This document shows, in pieces, positions 9,511 to 19,354 of a DNA stretch of 64,000 bases. Made by a program: the position numbers and the translations under genes. This stretch comes from Rugosimonospora acidiphila. Lineage in GTDB: Bacteria; Actinomycetota; Actinomycetes; Mycobacteriales; Micromonosporaceae. Every line of letters begins with the position of its first letter. Within the stretch, counting starts at the first letter, position 1. The stretch covers positions 83,974 through 147,973 of the forward strand of contig NZ_BAABJQ010000023.1 in NCBI RefSeq assembly GCF_039543385.1, written 5' to 3'. A model generated the notes under the pieces. That model saw only the letters and a list, made by a program, of their open reading frames with translations, was not told where the DNA came from and did no database searches.

Positions 9511-10670
9511 GATGAACCCCCCGCTCGGGTGTCCGGCATCGGTACCTGGTCCTGCAGCCAGCGCGCCGCGGCGACGGCCCGCTCCCGGGTGCGCGCCATG
9601 TCATCGCCCAGCGCGGTGACATGCCCGATCTTGCGGCCGGGCCGCGGCTGCTTGCCGTAGAGGTGCACCTTGATCCCGGGGTCCGCGGCGAACATGTGGT
9701 GAAGCCGCTCGTCGAGCGACATACCGCCGGGCTGCCCGCCCAGCACGTTGGCCATTACCACGGCCGGCGCGGTCAGCCCGGTGTCGCCCATCGGGTAGTC
9801 CAGCACCGCGCGCAGGTGCTGCTCGAACTGCGAGGTACGGGCACCCTCGATGGTCCAGTGCCCGGAGTTGTGCGGGCGCATCGCCAGCTCATTGACCAGC
9901 AGCCCGTTGCCGGTGTCGAACAGTTCGACCGCGAGCAGCCCCACGACTCCCAGCTCGGTGGCGAGCCGGATGGCCAGCTGCTCCGCCTCGACGGCCAGCT
10001 CCGGATCGAGGTCGGGCGCCGGGGCCAGCACCTCGACACAGATCCCCTCGCGCTGCACCGTCTGCACCGTCGGGTACGCGGCGACCTGCCCGAACGGGGA
10101 CCGGGCCACCAGCACCGCCAGCTCGCGGCGCAGCGCCACCCGCTCCTCTACGATCAACTCGACCTCGGGCAGCTGGTCGCCCCGGTCGACGAACCACACG
10201 CCCCGCCCGTCGTACCCGCCGCGCACCGCCTTGACCACGACCGGCCACCCGGTGCGGGCGGCGAACTCGGCGACGTCGGCCGGCCCACCCACCTTCGCCC
10301 AACGCGGTACCGGCACGCCGAGTTCGGTCAGCCGCTCGCGCATGGCGTGTTTGTCCTGGGCATAGCGCAGCGCGGCCGAGCCGGGTGCCACGTTGACGCC
10401 GGCGGCCTCCAGTGCCTCGAGGTGCGCGGAGGGCACGTGCTCGTGGTCGAAGGTGACCACCTCGCAGCCCTTGGCGAAGGTGCGCAGCGCATCGAGGTCG
10501 GTGTGGTGGCCGATCTGGACGTCGGTGGCGACCAGGGCGGCGCCGTCGTCGGGGGACGCGGCGAGGATTCGCAGGGATTGTCCGAGCGCGATCGCTGCCT
10601 GGTGGGTCATCCGGGCCAGTTGCCCTGCGCCCACCATGCCGACCACGGGCAGACCGGTTCGGGTATCCAT
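9507..10670 (-). CDS. purK: N5-carboxyaminoimidazole ribonucleotide synthase
   Basis: A 387-residue ATP-grasp enzyme that converts AIR, bicarbonate and ATP to N5-CAIR, the substrate of PurE encoded next to it. The N-terminal motif VVGMVGAGQLARM is typical of PurK, and ATP-grasp segments follow (PVVVKAVRGGYDGRG, then VNELAMRPHNSGHWTIEGA). The frame is open far upstream. The ATG at 10670 begins MDTRTGLPVVGM, which matches the family N-terminus. The upstream extension is Arg/Pro-rich and looks noncoding. The stop overlaps the purE start by 4 bp, giving a purK-purE operon. Confidence 0.95.
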   Translation of the reverse strand: MDTRTGLPVVGMVGAGQLARMTHQAAIALGQSLRILAASPDDGAALVATDVQIGHHTDLDALRTFAKGCEVVTFDHEHVPSAHLEALEAAGVNVAPGSAALRYAQDKHAMRERLTELGVPVPRWAKVGGPADVAEFAARTGWPVVVKAVRGGYDGRGVWFVDRGDQLPEVELIVEERVALRRELAVLVARSPFGQVAAYPTVQTVQREGICVEVLAPAPDLDPELAVEAEQLAIRLATELGVVGLLAVELFDTGNGLLVNELAMRPHNSGHWTIEGARTSQFEQHLRAVLDYPMGDTGLTAPAVVMANVLGGQPGGMSLDERLHHMFAADPGIKVHLYGKQPRPGRKIGHVTALGDDMARTRERAVAAARWLQDQVPMPDTRAGGSS

Positions 10671-10826
10671 CTTGGCCGCCAGCCTAACGCCCCGCCGCGC
10701 CCGGCCCACCCTGACCTGCCACGTAGCGCCCGGACCACGCTGACCTGCCGGTAGCGGCCGAACCGCCCGGTCCCGCCTCGCCGGACAAAACCGGACCGGG
10801 CGAACTCGGACCGCCCCGGGGTCCCG

Positions 10827-10916
10827 AAGAACTACAGGTCCCGAAAGACTCCAGACCCCGGCAGACCTCCAGATCGGGACAGACCTCCGGATTCCGACGG
10901 ACCTACAGCGACGGAC
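10827..10916. repeat. Five degenerate 18-bp tandem units
   Basis: Five consecutive 18-bp units run from 10827, with a rough consensus aGAcctCCaGatccCGac. They fill the gap after purK and run into the last codons of the gene that ends at 10903. Just before them, near 10707-10770, the sequence ctgacctgcc recurs in two units of about 29 bp. The repeats are imperfect, so they are old or under weak constraint. Confidence 0.5.
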
Positions 10917-11469
10917 CCTGCCTGCGGAGCTCGTCGACCGCGCCCATCGCCTCGCGCAGCGAGCCGAGCCAGCTGTCCGCGTGCTCGCCCACCAGGCGCA
11001 CGCACCAGGCCAGCGCCTCCGACCGGGACCGGGCCACACCGGCGTCCACCAGGGTGTCCAGCACCTGCCGCTCCGGCTGGCGCAGCCGGGTCATGGTCGG
11101 CGCGGCCAGCGTGGTGAACAGCTCGGACGTGCCGCCGCAGGTCATGCCCCAGGCGACCTTGCGCCGGTACCGGTGCTCCAGCTGCTGCGCGATGCCGATC
11201 CGGCGGTCCCGGGTCCCCTCGCGGAAACTCGCGACCCGGCCCGCCTCGGCGGCGGTCTTCTCCGCGTCCGTGGCGCCGTCGCCGAGCGCCGGCTCGGGCA
11301 GCCGGCCAACGATCACGATCTCGTCCCGGTCGATGGTCACCTCGGGGCGGCCATTGAACCAGTCATCCGGGATTGCCCCGGCGATCCAGGCCGCGGCGTC
11401 GTCGGCGGCCGGAGGCTCCCCCCGGGAACCGGCCCGCGCCCAGGGTGGCCCGAAATGCTCGCGCGTCAT
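10903..11469 (-). CDS. Conserved hypothetical protein with RHH-like C-terminus
   Basis: A 188-residue soluble protein with no recognised catalytic motif. The C-terminal third contains DTLVDAGVARSRSEALAWCV, which resembles the strand-turn-helix of ribbon-helix-helix proteins, where SRSEAL is typical. The start at 11469 has GGAGG 6 nt upstream. A 30-bp interrupted palindrome lies just upstream of the gene, which would fit autoregulation, but this is inference. The N-terminal part contains a short strand-rich section (VTIDRDEIVIVGRL). Function is unassigned. Confidence 0.7.
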   Translation of the reverse strand: MTREHFGPPWARAGSRGEPPAADDAAAWIAGAIPDDWFNGRPEVTIDRDEIVIVGRLPEPALGDGATDAEKTAAEAGRVASFREGTRDRRIGIAQQLEHRYRRKVAWGMTCGGTSELFTTLAAPTMTRLRQPERQVLDTLVDAGVARSRSEALAWCVRLVGEHADSWLGSLREAMGAVDELRRQGPSL

Positions 11470-11485
11470 GGCGACCTCCGTTGCA

Positions 11486-11515
11486 GTCGTTACTCTGATT
11501 ACAGAGTTACACGAC
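11486..11515. promoter_or_regulatory. Interrupted palindrome upstream of RHH-like gene
   Basis: GTCGT-t-ACTCTG-atta-CAGAGT-tac-ACGAC. The ACTCTG/CAGAGT arms are perfect around 4 nt, and a second pair of arms (GTCGT/ACGAC) lies outside. It starts 16 bp upstream of the ATG at 11469, where an operator would be expected. Confidence 0.5.
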
Positions 11516-11558
11516 TACAGAGACAACGGAAGCCCCCCGCGTGGTCGAAAGCGTGATT

Positions 11559-13598
<2,040 letters not shown>

Positions 13599-13607
13599 GG
13601 ACCAACC

Positions 13608-16259
13608 CTACGAGGCGCCCTCCTGGGGGAACGGAATCACCCTGCCGCGGGAGGAGCGGACCAGCTGGTGCAGCACCCCGGAGATCTTCTCCGCCGCCAT
13701 CGGGCGGAAGAAGTGATAGCCCTGCGCCGAGTCGCAGCCCAGCCGGGCCAGCTCGGAGCGCTGTTCGGCGGTCTCCACACCCTCGGCCACCACCCGCAGG
13801 TTCAGCTCCCGGGCAAGCTCGACGGTGGTCCGTACGATCGCCATGGCCTCCGGGGACTCCGCCATCCGGGCGACGAAGCTCTGGTCGACCTTCACCTCGT
13901 CGACCCGCACCCGGGTCAGGAAGGTCAGCGACGAGTACCCGGTGCCGAAATCGTCGACGGCCAGCTGCACGCCCACCTCACGTAGCGCGTTCAGGACCTC
14001 GGTGACGGTCCTCGACTCGGGTACCACCACCGTCTCCGTGATCTCCAGGATCAGCCGGTGCGGAGGCACCCGGTGCCTGGCCAGCAGCTGCGCGATCTCG
14101 CCCGGCAGCCGTACGTCCAGCAGGCTGCGCGCGGACAGGTTGACCGAGATCGGTACCGACAGGCCCTGCGCCGCCCAGTCGGCGGCCAGCGCCACCGCCC
14201 TCTCCAGCACGTACCGGGTGAACGGCGCGATCAGCTCGCTGTTTTCCAGGACGTCGATGAACTCGCCCGGCCCCAGCTCGCCCCGGCGCGGGTGCCGCCA
14301 GCGGATCAGCGCCTCGACCCCGGTCGGCGCGCCGCTGTTCAGGTCCACGACCGGCTGCAGGGCGAGGACCAGCTGCTGCGAGGAGCCCAGCGCCTCGCGC
14401 AGCTCGGCCAGCAGCGCCAGCCGGTCGGTGCTGCTCGCGTCGCCGGAGCTGTCGTACCAGGCGATCGAGCCGTTACCGTCCTTCTTGGCCCGGTACATCG
14501 CCATCTCGGCGCGCCGGATCAACTCGCCCATGTCGCAGCTGCCCGCGGCGGCCACCGTCACGCCGATGGATGCCTCCACGGCCAGCCGAACCCCCGACAC
14601 CCGGGTCGGGGTGCCCAGCAGGTCCGCCAGCTCCCGGGCCCGGCGCAGCGCGTGGTCCAGCGCCGCGGCCTCGTCCCCGGCGGCCGTGGGCAGGTCGGTC
14701 AGCAGCATGCCGAACTCGTCACCGCCCAGCCGCGCGACCAACTCGCCCGGCCGGCGCTCCGAGTCGAGCCGCCGGGCGGTCACCCGCAGCAGGTCGTCGC
14801 CTGCCGCGTGGCCGAGCGTGTCGTTGACCTCCTTGAACTGGTTGACGTCCAGCAGCAGGAACGCCACGAGCCCGTCGCGCTCCAGACCGTGCAGCGCGGC
14901 GTCGCCCTTGGCCAGCAGGGCCGCCCGGTTACCGATGCCGGTCAGCGTGTCGTTCAGGGCGTCCTCGGAGCTGCGCGCGGTCATCTCCCGCAGTTCCCGG
15001 TGCGAGGTCGCGTCGTGCAACGCGGCCGCGAGGGCATCACCGAAGGCGGAGAGCTGCATCTGTTCGCGCCGGGTCAGCCGGACCGACCGGCCGAAGCTCA
15101 GCCGGAGCTCTCCGATGCTCGCCCCGCCCACCAGCAGCGGGCGTGCCGCCACCCGATCCCCGTCGGTCGGCTGGGCGGGCAGCCCGCTCGCCGCGCTGAC
15201 GGTGACGACCAGCTCGACGCCCCGGCCGCCGCGGTAGCGCCACAGCACCCCCTCGGTGGGGCCGTCTGGCCGTTCGCCCGCCCCACCCGGCTGGCCCGGG
15301 CCGGAGGCGGCGACACGCGGTTGCGGACCGGGGCGCAGGATCAGCACCTCGACGCCGTCGGCCGCGAACAGCCGGGCGGCGCCCGCGACCGCGGCCTCGA
15401 CCACCCCGCGCTCGTCCAGCCGGTTCAGCGACCGGGTGGCACCGGCGAACAGCCGCCAGCCGCGCCGCTCGTCGTCGCCGCGCAGCCGGTACGCGTAGGC
15501 CTGGCGCAGCAGCCACAGCATCGGCGCGAGGACCAGCAGCCAGCCCACGTCCGCACCGGCCAGGGCCACGATGAGCAGGCCGAGCGTCACGTTACCGACC
15601 AGCATGTAGAGCTTGCCGTGGATGGCCCGCACGAACACGGCGTAATAGCTCGTGCCCGTGCGCGTGTTCACCGAGGCGCTGCTCAGCGCGATGCTGACCA
15701 CGGTCTCGATCGGAGCGCCGACGACGAGCCCGGCGGCCACCGGCAGGGAGAGGGCGGCCAGGTGTGGCGGCGCGATGAGCTGGGCCACCGAGGCGGAGAC
15801 CGCGCCGGACAGGGCGAGGCTCGACGCGTTGAACAGCATGCGGCGCGCGCTGCGGGGCTCCTGGGTGAACTGGAGCACGACCATGGCCAGGCCGACGCCG
15901 AGGAAGATGGCCATGGGTACCCAACCCACGGGGATCAGGTACAGTGCCACGATCAACGCCGCCTCGCCCCAACCGAGCGAGAGGTAGCTGCCACCGACCC
16001 TCACCCGCACCCCGGCGATGACCGCGGTCGCGGCAGCGGCGATCACTACCGCGAGCCGGACGAAATCGGTCGAGGTGCCCAGGGAGAGCGGGTCGATGGC
16101 CAGTCCGATGGCGATCGCGACCAACGCCGCACCGGTGACCAGGCCGCACAGCAGGCCGGCCCAGCGGGGTTTGGCCACCGGGTCGGGCGGACGGGCCGCC
16201 CGCACGAGCAACGCCCGCACCCTGCCCGTGAGGCGACGACGATCAGCGGGGCTCATCAT
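13608..16259 (-). CDS. Membrane-bound GGDEF-EAL cyclic di-GMP protein
   Basis: An 883-residue protein for cyclic di-GMP turnover. About 250 N-terminal residues form roughly seven or eight transmembrane helices. A GAF-like sensor region follows (about 270-410). The GGDEF domain carries an intact LGGDEFG motif, and the C-terminal EAL domain carries VEALIRWRHP and DDFGTGYSS. Both active sites look complete, so synthase and phosphodiesterase activity are both possible. The tandem ATGs at 16259/16256 follow GGAGGGG, and homologous frames upstream are not needed. It lies between the YyaL gene and the mca-linked membrane protein, a spot not occupied in mycobacteria as far as I recall. Confidence 0.93.
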   Translation of the reverse strand: MMSPADRRRLTGRVRALLVRAARPPDPVAKPRWAGLLCGLVTGAALVAIAIGLAIDPLSLGTSTDFVRLAVVIAAAATAVIAGVRVRVGGSYLSLGWGEAALIVALYLIPVGWVPMAIFLGVGLAMVVLQFTQEPRSARRMLFNASSLALSGAVSASVAQLIAPPHLAALSLPVAAGLVVGAPIETVVSIALSSASVNTRTGTSYYAVFVRAIHGKLYMLVGNVTLGLLIVALAGADVGWLLVLAPMLWLLRQAYAYRLRGDDERRGWRLFAGATRSLNRLDERGVVEAAVAGAARLFAADGVEVLILRPGPQPRVAASGPGQPGGAGERPDGPTEGVLWRYRGGRGVELVVTVSAASGLPAQPTDGDRVAARPLLVGGASIGELRLSFGRSVRLTRREQMQLSAFGDALAAALHDATSHRELREMTARSSEDALNDTLTGIGNRAALLAKGDAALHGLERDGLVAFLLLDVNQFKEVNDTLGHAAGDDLLRVTARRLDSERRPGELVARLGGDEFGMLLTDLPTAAGDEAAALDHALRRARELADLLGTPTRVSGVRLAVEASIGVTVAAAGSCDMGELIRRAEMAMYRAKKDGNGSIAWYDSSGDASSTDRLALLAELREALGSSQQLVLALQPVVDLNSGAPTGVEALIRWRHPRRGELGPGEFIDVLENSELIAPFTRYVLERAVALAADWAAQGLSVPISVNLSARSLLDVRLPGEIAQLLARHRVPPHRLILEITETVVVPESRTVTEVLNALREVGVQLAVDDFGTGYSSLTFLTRVRVDEVKVDQSFVARMAESPEAMAIVRTTVELARELNLRVVAEGVETAEQRSELARLGCDSAQGYHFFRPMAAEKISGVLHQLVRSSRGRVIPFPQEGAS

Positions 16260-16602
16260 GCATCGCCCCCTCCAGGCCGGCGGCAGCACGAATCGCGCCT
16301 TGCCTGGATGACCCTATGCCATCCGACCCGGGTGCGGAATCGGCAAACAGGGCGGCAGACATCGTAGTTCGTCACTTGACATCGCCCCTTCGCCGATCTT
16401 GATCAGAGGCTTGTGGCCCCTGGGAAGGCTAAGGCACGAAAGGGTCTGACGTCAGCTACGAACCTTGTCACTTTGCCCCGGTGCGTGCACCGAAGTCGGA
16501 ATATTCGGACCTCCCGACCGATCTACGAGATCGACCGGCCGATCGTTGACCGCCCGTCGGTTGGCGGGGGGCCACCGGCAGAGCCGACAGCGACAAAAAT
16601 CG
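16260..16602. other. Intergenic region upstream of the GGDEF-EAL gene
   Basis: These 343 bp separate two co-directional minus-strand genes. No convincing gene was found. A small inverted repeat, CGATCT-acg-AGATCG, lies near 16522. The promoter of the GGDEF-EAL gene is expected here but no clear -35/-10 pair is visible on the minus strand. Confidence 0.4.
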
Positions 16603-17166
16603 CTATTCCGGGCGAGATTCGCCGGACGCCGCCTCACCCGCCGCCGACGCCTCCGGCGCCGCTTCTGCTGGCTCCTGCGACTCGGCCGGCCGCGAGGCTG
16701 GCGCCTGGGATCCGGCCGGTCGCGAGGCCGGCGCCTGAGACTCGGCGGACCTCGGGGCCGGTGCGGTGGCCTCCGCTGGTGCGGTCGCCGGTTCCACCCC
16801 GGCCCGCGGGCCGGGGCCTCGCTCGGCGAGGCCGGTGGCCGCCGCCGGGGCCGAACCGGAGGACTCCATGGCGCCCGCCGACCCGCTCCCGGCCGGGGTG
16901 CCGCCCTTCCCCGCCCCGGGAACCCCGGCCGCGCCGGCCGTCTGGATCCCGCCGCCCGCCGCGGCACCGCTCGCCGCGACCGGGAACCGGTCGGGAAGCC
17001 GCTTGAGGTGCCGGTTCATGTTCCGGATGAGCAGGGCCGTCCCGATACCGAGGAGCACGATGATCAACAGTGCCGTCGGGCCGGCGACGCCATCTCCGAG
17101 GGTGTCGCCGAAGTTGTTCTGCGCCGGTGGCGGGGTCGCGGGACCCTGGGCGAGAAACATGAGCAT
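16603..17166 (-). CDS. Small single-pass membrane protein with Ala/Pro-rich tail, mca-linked
   Basis: A 187-residue protein. A single transmembrane helix (GPTALLIIVLLGIGTALLI, about residues 29-47) is followed by the motif RNMNRHLKRLPDRF. Small membrane proteins ending in a similar RNM-HL-R-P motif are found beside mca in other actinobacteria. The remaining 120 residues are Ala/Pro/Ser/Glu-rich and contain repeats of the type SQAPASRPA. The start at 17166 has GGAGG 5 nt before it; the ATG at 17160 is an alternative. The mca stop lies 50 bp upstream, so the two probably share a transcript. Function is unknown. Confidence 0.8.
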   Translation of the reverse strand: MLMFLAQGPATPPPAQNNFGDTLGDGVAGPTALLIIVLLGIGTALLIRNMNRHLKRLPDRFPVAASGAAAGGGIQTAGAAGVPGAGKGGTPAGSGSAGAMESSGSAPAAATGLAERGPGPRAGVEPATAPAEATAPAPRSAESQAPASRPAGSQAPASRPAESQEPAEAAPEASAAGEAASGESRPE

Positions 17167-17216
17167 GCCGGCCTCCTTTCGCAAGCCGGCATGCCTGGCA
17201 CGCCGCTCACCGGCTC

Positions 17217-18113
17217 CTACTGCGTGGACGAGCCTACGCCCGCTCCGACAGTCTCTCGCACGCCGCCGAACAGGTCGTCCTCGGGCAGTGGGCTGTCGAC
17301 CAGGGAGCGAACCAGCTGGTAGTCCTCGGTGGGCCACACCTCCCGCTGGACGTCCATCGGGACCCGGAACCAGAACCCGTCCGGGTCGACCTGGGTTGCG
17401 TGCGCCCGCAGGGCGTCGTCACGGGTCTCGAAATAGTCGCCGCAGACCACCCGACTGGTGATCAAGTGGTCGTTGTTGGGGCGCTTCGAGAACCTCTCCA
17501 TGGACTCCGTGAACGGCGACTCCATGCCGGCGGCGAGCAGCGCCTCGTGCTGGGCCATCATCTTCGCGTGCGACCACCGGTGGTAGTAGAGCTTCAGCGG
17601 CTGCCAGGGCTCGCCAGCCAGCGGGTAGCGCTCGGGGTCGCCGGCCGCGTCGAACGCGACCATTGAGATCTTGTGGGTCATGATGTGGTCCGGGTGCGGG
17701 TACCCGCCGCTCTCGTCGTACGTGATGATCACGTGCGGCCGGAACTCCCGGATCAGCGCGACCAGGGGCTCGGCCGCCTCATCGACGTCCTGAAGCCCGA
17801 AGCACCCCTCCGGAAGCGGCGGCAGCGGGTCGCCCTCGGGCAGGCCGGAGTCGACGAATCCCAGCCACGCCTGCCGCACGCCGAGGATCTCGCGCGCCCG
17901 GTCCATCTCGCGCCGGCGGATCTCGGCGATGTCCCGCCAGACCTCGGGGCGGTCCATCTTGGGATTCAGCACGCTGCCGCGCTCGCCCCCGGTACACGTC
18001 GCCACCAGCACATCGACGCCCTCGGCGACGTATCGCGCCATGGTCGCCGCGCCCTTGCTCGACTCGTCGTCGGGATGCGCGTGAACCGCCATCAGCCGCA
18101 ACCGCTCGGCCAC
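17217..18113 (-). CDS. mca: Mycothiol S-conjugate amidase
   Basis: A 298-residue zinc amidase of the LmbE/MshB family. It cleaves mycothiol S-conjugates into a mercapturate, which is exported, and GlcN-Ins, which is recycled for mycothiol synthesis. The zinc motif AHPDDE is at residues 12-17, and the third ligand is expected in YPHPDHI. The segment KGAATMARYVAEGVDVLVAT fits Mca rather than MshB. The GTG at 18113 is chosen because AGGAG lies 7 nt before it and because homologues begin with RLMAVHAHPDD. Four hairpin repeats lie immediately upstream, between this gene and the divergent DUF4307 gene. Confidence 0.95.
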   Translation of the reverse strand: MAERLRLMAVHAHPDDESSKGAATMARYVAEGVDVLVATCTGGERGSVLNPKMDRPEVWRDIAEIRRREMDRAREILGVRQAWLGFVDSGLPEGDPLPPLPEGCFGLQDVDEAAEPLVALIREFRPHVIITYDESGGYPHPDHIMTHKISMVAFDAAGDPERYPLAGEPWQPLKLYYHRWSHAKMMAQHEALLAAGMESPFTESMERFSKRPNNDHLITSRVVCGDYFETRDDALRAHATQVDPDGFWFRVPMDVQREVWPTEDYQLVRSLVDSPLPEDDLFGGVRETVGAGVGSSTQ

Positions 18114-18130
18114 TTCAGAGCTCCTACCCT

Positions 18131-18275
18131 CACGTGCCCGCCACTCGCTGTGGCCGAGCAGATCCACTCACGTGCCTGCCACTGTGCGTGGCCGGCTTCA
18201 CCCACGTGCCTAGCCACTGTGCGTGGCCGGCTTTTACCCACGTGCCTGCCACTGTGCGTGGCAGGCGGCGACGCC
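18131..18275. repeat. Four tandem ~35-bp CACGTG hairpin repeats
   Basis: Four units begin with CACGTG at 18131, 18169, 18203 and 18239. Each reads roughly cacgtgcctgccactgtgcg followed by tggccggcttcaccc. Within the fourth unit GCCTGCCAC and GTGGCAGGC form a perfect 9-bp stem around tgtgc. Units 2 and 3 keep the stem with one or two changes, and unit 1 is the most diverged. The array fills most of the gap between mca (-) and the DUF4307 gene (+), so it lies in both promoter regions. It is not CRISPR: there are no unique spacers. Confidence 0.8.
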
Positions 18276-18338
18276 TGCCATGATGGACTCGACAATTGTT
18301 GCCCAACCATCCGACAACTTTTCGAGGCCCGCATCATC

Positions 18339-18746
18339 GTGACCACCACAACGGCGCCAGTATTCCCGCCCGGCCGATACGGCCATCGTCGCGAGCCGCG
18401 ACGGGGCCGTCGCTGGCTCATGTATGTGCTGCTGGTGCCGGTGTTGGCTGCTTTTATGTGGATCGCTCTGAAGCTTTACGGGCAATATAGTGATTCGAAT
18501 AATTATGAGCCGGTTGTAGATAGTTTCAGCGTAATCAGTGCTCAGCAGGTCAACCTGCGGCTCCAGGTGAGCAAGGCCGACACCGACCCGGCCGTGTGCC
18601 GGGTGCAGGCCACGGACCAGCAATCCAACGAGGTTGGGTACGCCCAGATCTCCGTGCCGGCGGGCGGAGACGTCCAGGTCGACTACTCGCTGAAGACGAG
18701 CGCCCGGGCCTTTTCCGTGAGCGTTCTAGGCTGTAGTGCCGGGTAA
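18339..18746 (+). CDS. DUF4307 family membrane protein
   Basis: A 135-residue protein with a basic N-terminus (GHRREPRRGRRW), one transmembrane helix (LMYVLLVPVLAAFMWIALKL, about residues 28-47) and an extracytoplasmic domain with a pair of cysteines (AVCRVQ and LGCSAG). It matches the DUF4307 family, whose members lie between mca and greA in actinobacteria. The GTG at 18339 was chosen because upstream codons run through the hairpin repeats and the mca promoter; GAGG lies about 11 nt before it. Codons from about 18440 to 18545 are unusually AT-rich (tat, agt, aat, gta), in contrast to the rest of the gene. Function is unknown. Confidence 0.85.
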   Translation: MTTTTAPVFPPGRYGHRREPRRGRRWLMYVLLVPVLAAFMWIALKLYGQYSDSNNYEPVVDSFSVISAQQVNLRLQVSKADTDPAVCRVQATDQQSNEVGYAQISVPAGGDVQVDYSLKTSARAFSVSVLGCSAG

Positions 18747-18835
18747 ATGCCCCAAGGGGCCGCGTTCGGTAGCCCCGACCTAACCAGGGCGCTGGTACCG
18801 TAGAAGATTCCGATTGTCCATCCCGAGGAGAACGC

Positions 18836-19330
18836 GTGTCCACCACCGATCGCGCGGCCACCTGGCTGTCTCAGGACGCGTACGACCGGCTCCAGGCCGA
18901 GCTCGACCAGCTGATCGCGAACCGGCCGGTGATCGCCGCCGAGATCAACGCCCGCCGGGAAGAGGGAGACCTCAGGGAGAACGGCGGCTACCACGCCGCC
19001 CGCGAGGAACAGGGCAAGCAGGAGGGCCGCATCCGGTACCTCCAGGAGTTCCTCCGCAACGCCCAGGTCGGTGAGGCTCCTCGTGCGGACGCGGTGGCGG
19101 CCGGCATGGTGGTGACGATCTACTTCGACGAGGACAAGGACGACACCGAGACGTTCCTGCTCGGCTCCCGGGAGATCGCGTCGACCACCGACCTCACCGT
19201 GTACAGCCCGGAGTCCGCGCTCGGCAAGGCGATCGTCGGCGCCCACCCCGGCGACTCGGTCAGCTACACCGCCCCGAGCGGCGCGGACATAGCGGTGACC
19301 GTGGTCAAGTTCGAGCCGTTCGGCGGCTGA
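18836..19330 (+). CDS. greA: Transcription elongation factor GreA
   Basis: A 164-residue factor that enters the RNA polymerase secondary channel and stimulates cleavage of backtracked transcripts. It has an N-terminal coiled coil with the tip motif GDLRENGGYHAAREEQ, which holds the conserved acidic residues, and a C-terminal FKBP-like domain ending in GADIAVTVVKFEP. The GTG at 18836 follows GAGGAG by 5 nt. It lies 89 bp after the DUF4307 gene and may be co-transcribed with it. Confidence 0.96.
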   Translation: MSTTDRAATWLSQDAYDRLQAELDQLIANRPVIAAEINARREEGDLRENGGYHAAREEQGKQEGRIRYLQEFLRNAQVGEAPRADAVAAGMVVTIYFDEDKDDTETFLLGSREIASTTDLTVYSPESALGKAIVGAHPGDSVSYTAPSGADIAVTVVKFEPFGG

Positions 19331-19337
19331 CCCCGGC

Positions 19338-19354
19338 CGGCGGGTCACCCGCCG
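19338..19354. terminator. Short palindrome between greA and ilvA
   Basis: CGGCGGGT and ACCCGCCG flank a single base between the convergent ends of greA and ilvA, overlapping the ilvA stop. A tight GC-rich hairpin here could end both transcripts, though the 1-nt loop means the closing pairs must open. Confidence 0.4.

Noticed and set aside
16376..16404. TTGACA with a possible -10 on the plus strand
   Set aside because: The spacing is right but the -10 (TTGATC) is poor and no plus-strand gene follows.
18131..18275. Tandem repeats resembling a CRISPR array
   Set aside because: Units are directly adjacent without unique spacers, and no cas genes are near.
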